This document shows positions 55,311-64,000 of a stretch of DNA of 64,000 nt, one piece after another. Position 1 is the stretch's first letter; every line of letters starts with the position of its first letter. The DNA is from Xestospongia muta (lineage: Eukaryota > Porifera > Demospongiae > Haplosclerida > Petrosiidae), in contig OY848919.1 in NCBI GenBank assembly GCA_963693285.1, forward strand, positions 372,001 through 436,000, given 5' to 3'. The translations under genes were made by a program, and so were the position numbers. The notes beneath the pieces are model-generated. The model was not told where the DNA came from. It saw only the letters and a program-made list of their open reading frames with translations, and ran no database searches.

Positions 55311-56060
55311 AGTTACACACGACACCCAATAAAGTAGCAGCTGTAGAAGTGAGCAGCTGTCGGTGAGAAAAAGTTTGCTGCTTAAGCCTTTACTGCTTTA
55401 AGCCTTTTTTACTAGAAATTACTAATGATAGAAGATAACTAACTAGCAAAACTGCTAACTACTAGATACAGTCTACTACTGTTAATAGAAACTAAGTTTG
55501 TTTAGTAGTAAGTTAATAGTTGTAATGTTATCAAGAAATCTTCTGATGTTGTATGGATCAGTACTTTCATGGAATTGTTAAAAGTGAGTGTATTATTAAA
55601 TAGAACGTGTTATTAAATATAATATTAATTTGTTAAGTGAACTGTGTGTGTAGGAAATAAGTTTTTAGGTGATTTGACAAATTAATTGGCTTTAATTAAT
55701 GGATTTTTTATTAGCAGTAGTAATTAGTGGTATTAGACGTAGCGATAATATTTAATTTTATATAGCTACTAACTAGAGGCCTATTAATGTAGAATTTAGT
55801 CTAGTTTGTTTGTTATAATTGTATTTGTAAATATTAGAAATAACAATATTGAAGCTTTTATTATTAATGAATGTAGGCGTGGTCAATTGTCAAGTAGAGA
55901 AGTTGAGTTTTTCTAAAGAAGTAAATTATAAAAATTGTTAACTTTGTTAGAAGACAAAGAACTAGAAACTAAAGTATTTAACTAATAATTGACTTATTTG
56001 AATTTGAAATAATTTATTTTTAAGAAAAAGTATCGGCAATAGTACAAAAATAACTAATAA
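55311..56060. other. No gene seen
   Basis: AT-rich spacer. CAGCTGT/ACAGCTG elements around 55338-55360 may belong to a promoter for the candidate gene at 54956-55310. Confidence 0.4.
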
Positions 56061-62607
<6,547 letters not shown>

Positions 62608-62622
<15 letters not shown>

Positions 62623-62716
62623 GAATCTAGTATAGTCTCGCGTAGCCACTCTTCCGGTAGGGGGGGGGAGGGGCTGGCTACCCGAGACTACACTAGAGAA
62701 ATGTCTTTTGAGTAGA
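62608..62716. repeat. Inverted repeat spanning the start codon of the Death-domain gene
   Basis: Left arm 62608-62647 and right arm about 62674-62716 are complementary over about 40 bp with few mismatches, with a CTTCCGG plus G9 stretch in the loop. The start codon (62622-62620) lies in the left arm, so the mRNA could hide it in a hairpin if transcription starts beyond the right arm. Confidence 0.8.
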
Positions 62717-62785
62717 TATTGTAGTAAGGTGGTAGTATTAAGGTAGGATTAAATGTAAAAAGATTGCTTTCATTTTTTCTCTCAG

Positions 62786-63642
62786 CGACTTGGTGCCTTT
62801 GCAGTATACCTAGAACCTTAGTATGCTGACATATTGTCTTTTCTCGATTTAAGGAAAAACCATGGCAAAGAAGAACCGGTTAAACATGTTTTAAAAACCA
62901 ATTAATTTCATATGGTATCATTTAACAGAGAGCTCGCGATTTATTCTATGCTCTATGGGTCCCTGATTTATTTACGAAAAGAGTTGAAGAAGATCAAGAC
63001 TGGTCCTTAATGTGTCCCAATGAATGTCCTGGTCTACATCAAAAGTGGAGGGAGGAGTTTGAAGCTCTTTATGAAAAGTACTAAAAGTCTGAAACACATC
63101 CTTTGATTTCTAAATTTATTATCTATGTTGCTGTTGAGTGTGTGATATATCTTGTAGGTATGAGAGAGAAGGAAGGGCTCGTAAAACTATTAGAGCTCAA
63201 AAATTGTGGTTTGCTATATTGGAAGCTCAAATAGAGACTGGTACTCCATATATATTATATAAAGACTCCTGTAACAGAAAGAGTAACCATCAGGTATTGA
63301 GATATAATGTATAGATTGATTGATTCTCTCCCTCTCCCTAGAATCTTGGTACTATCCAGTCCAGTACTAGTAATCTGTGCACAGAAATAATTGAGTATAC
63401 CAGTCCTGATGAAGTGAGTTATATATTAGTAATGACATCATTTTTATTTCTATTTTTAGGTTGCTGTCTGTAATTTAGCATCAATAGCTCTACCACGATT
63501 TGTTACTAGTGACAACAGATTTGACTTCCAAAATTATTTGATGTCACCAAAGTTATCACACGCAATCTCAATAGAATCATTGACATCAACTATTATCCTA
63601 TTGTTGAGGCACGTAACTCTAATCTACGTCATAGTCCAATAG
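62786..63642 (+). pseudogene. RRM1: Decayed fragment of ribonucleotide reductase large subunit (RRM1)
   Basis: Exons from the middle of RRM1 are recognisable: RLGAFAVYLEP, then [59 protein letters not shown], the active-site region NLCTEIIEYTS, VAVCNLASIAL, and [19 protein letters not shown]. Lesions: the conserved Trp after LEP is TAG (62819-62821); two extra codons precede NLCTE; a one-base deletion near 63530 shifts frame between DFQ and LFDVTKVI; and similarity stops after RHSPI. The N-terminal cone and the rest of the catalytic barrel are absent. It is a pseudogene. Introns are kept, so it arose from genomic DNA rather than by retroposition. Confidence 0.88.
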
Positions 63643-64000
63643 AACTAGACCAGCTGCTCAAGCTGTTCAATAGGCTCAACAAAAAGAAAATGTTGACCCT
63701 GAATCAAAAATTGATCATGAGAAAGAAGAAGCAATGGCTTGTTCTTTTAAAAACTAAGAAGCTTGTATGTCCTGTAGTGCCTAAAACATTATAACTACAT
63801 TATAAAGTAGAATATATGGAACAATTTATGAGTTAAAAATTTGACATAATTTAAAGTTTCAAGTAAAAAGTAATAATTTTATCAACACACACTGTTACTG
63901 GATATTAAGTAGAATACAATGAACAGTACAAGTTGATATAATAAAGGCAATAAATAATAGCACAATATTTCTCCACCCCTAGTAATAATAGAAATATTAC
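63643..64000. other. No gene seen
   Basis: AT-rich sequence after the RRM1 similarity ends, with an open but unrelated Lys-rich stretch to about 63790. Confidence 0.4.

Noticed and set aside
62623..62649. Longer N-terminus for the Death-domain protein
   Set aside because: The extension has no ATG; ATG 62622 begins the domain cleanly.
62862..62880. ATG 62862 as start of a plus-strand gene
   Set aside because: It is out of frame. The RRM1 frame runs through it as KNHGKEEP, from an exon starting at 62786.

Overview
The window is metazoan nuclear DNA: AT-rich, gene-dense, and split by very short introns (often about 40-120 bp) with GT-AG borders. Many genes sit 70-300 bp apart. The gene set (a full animal INPP4 lipid phosphatase, a TspanC8-type tetraspanin, ABCB transporters, a death-fold adaptor, a FAM181-like gene and the cilia gene CCDC103), together with the compact introns and huge CT microsatellites, fits a non-bilaterian animal. 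A demosponge such as Amphimedon is my best guess; this is inference, not a database match.

Layout. 1-12 kb: MAT2B and a FAM181-like gene (minus), then COA5 (minus) and INPP4 (plus) divergent from a 70 bp gap, then UNC50 (minus). 12-19.2 kb is a rearranged patch: foldback elements, the 3' half of a cystinosin gene, the 3' two-thirds of an SLC36-type transporter, and two almost identical 1,443 bp direct copies of a segment carrying the last exons of a DNAI3/WDR63-like dynein chain plus a GC-rich structured module. 19.9-24.5 kb holds NME, OXNAD1, TOMM7 and ACAD8, mostly mitochondrial. 24.8-31.5 kb holds RUVBL2 (with a 4-bp frameshift), EIPR1, a TspanC8 tetraspanin and an RNPC3 gene lacking its 5' part. 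31.6-35.6 kb is one continuous gene that fuses a cysteine desulfurase-like enzyme to a TtcA-like tRNA thiolase. 35.8-50.5 kb holds two tandem ABCB full transporters with a small unrecognised gene between them. 50.8-53.7 kb holds CCDC103 and LIAS. 54-56 kb is mostly empty apart from weak exon candidates. 56.1-62.6 kb is a multi-domain gene: Death, two CARD-like domains, a sponge-type helical region, coiled coil, WW, SH3 and LRR. It is followed by a decayed RRM1 fragment.

Functional themes. Sulfur and lipoyl chemistry (the desulfurase-TtcA fusion, LIAS), mitochondrial housekeeping (COA5, TOMM7, OXNAD1, ACAD8, LIAS), lysosomal or vesicle traffic (cystinosin fragment, UNC50, EIPR1) and cilia (CCDC103, dynein-chain fragments) all appear, but no operon-like logic is implied. 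Many multi-exon genes were assembled here by eye from splice signals, reading phase and protein family knowledge. Exon borders not given explicitly should be treated as approximate.

The most interesting objects are the desulfurase-TtcA fusion, the Death/CARD/WW/SH3/LRR gene, the duplicated gene-capturing segment with its structured GC-rich module, the FAM181-like gene with a possible TEAD-binding motif, and a dispersed CCACACCC motif found dozens of times in introns and spacers.
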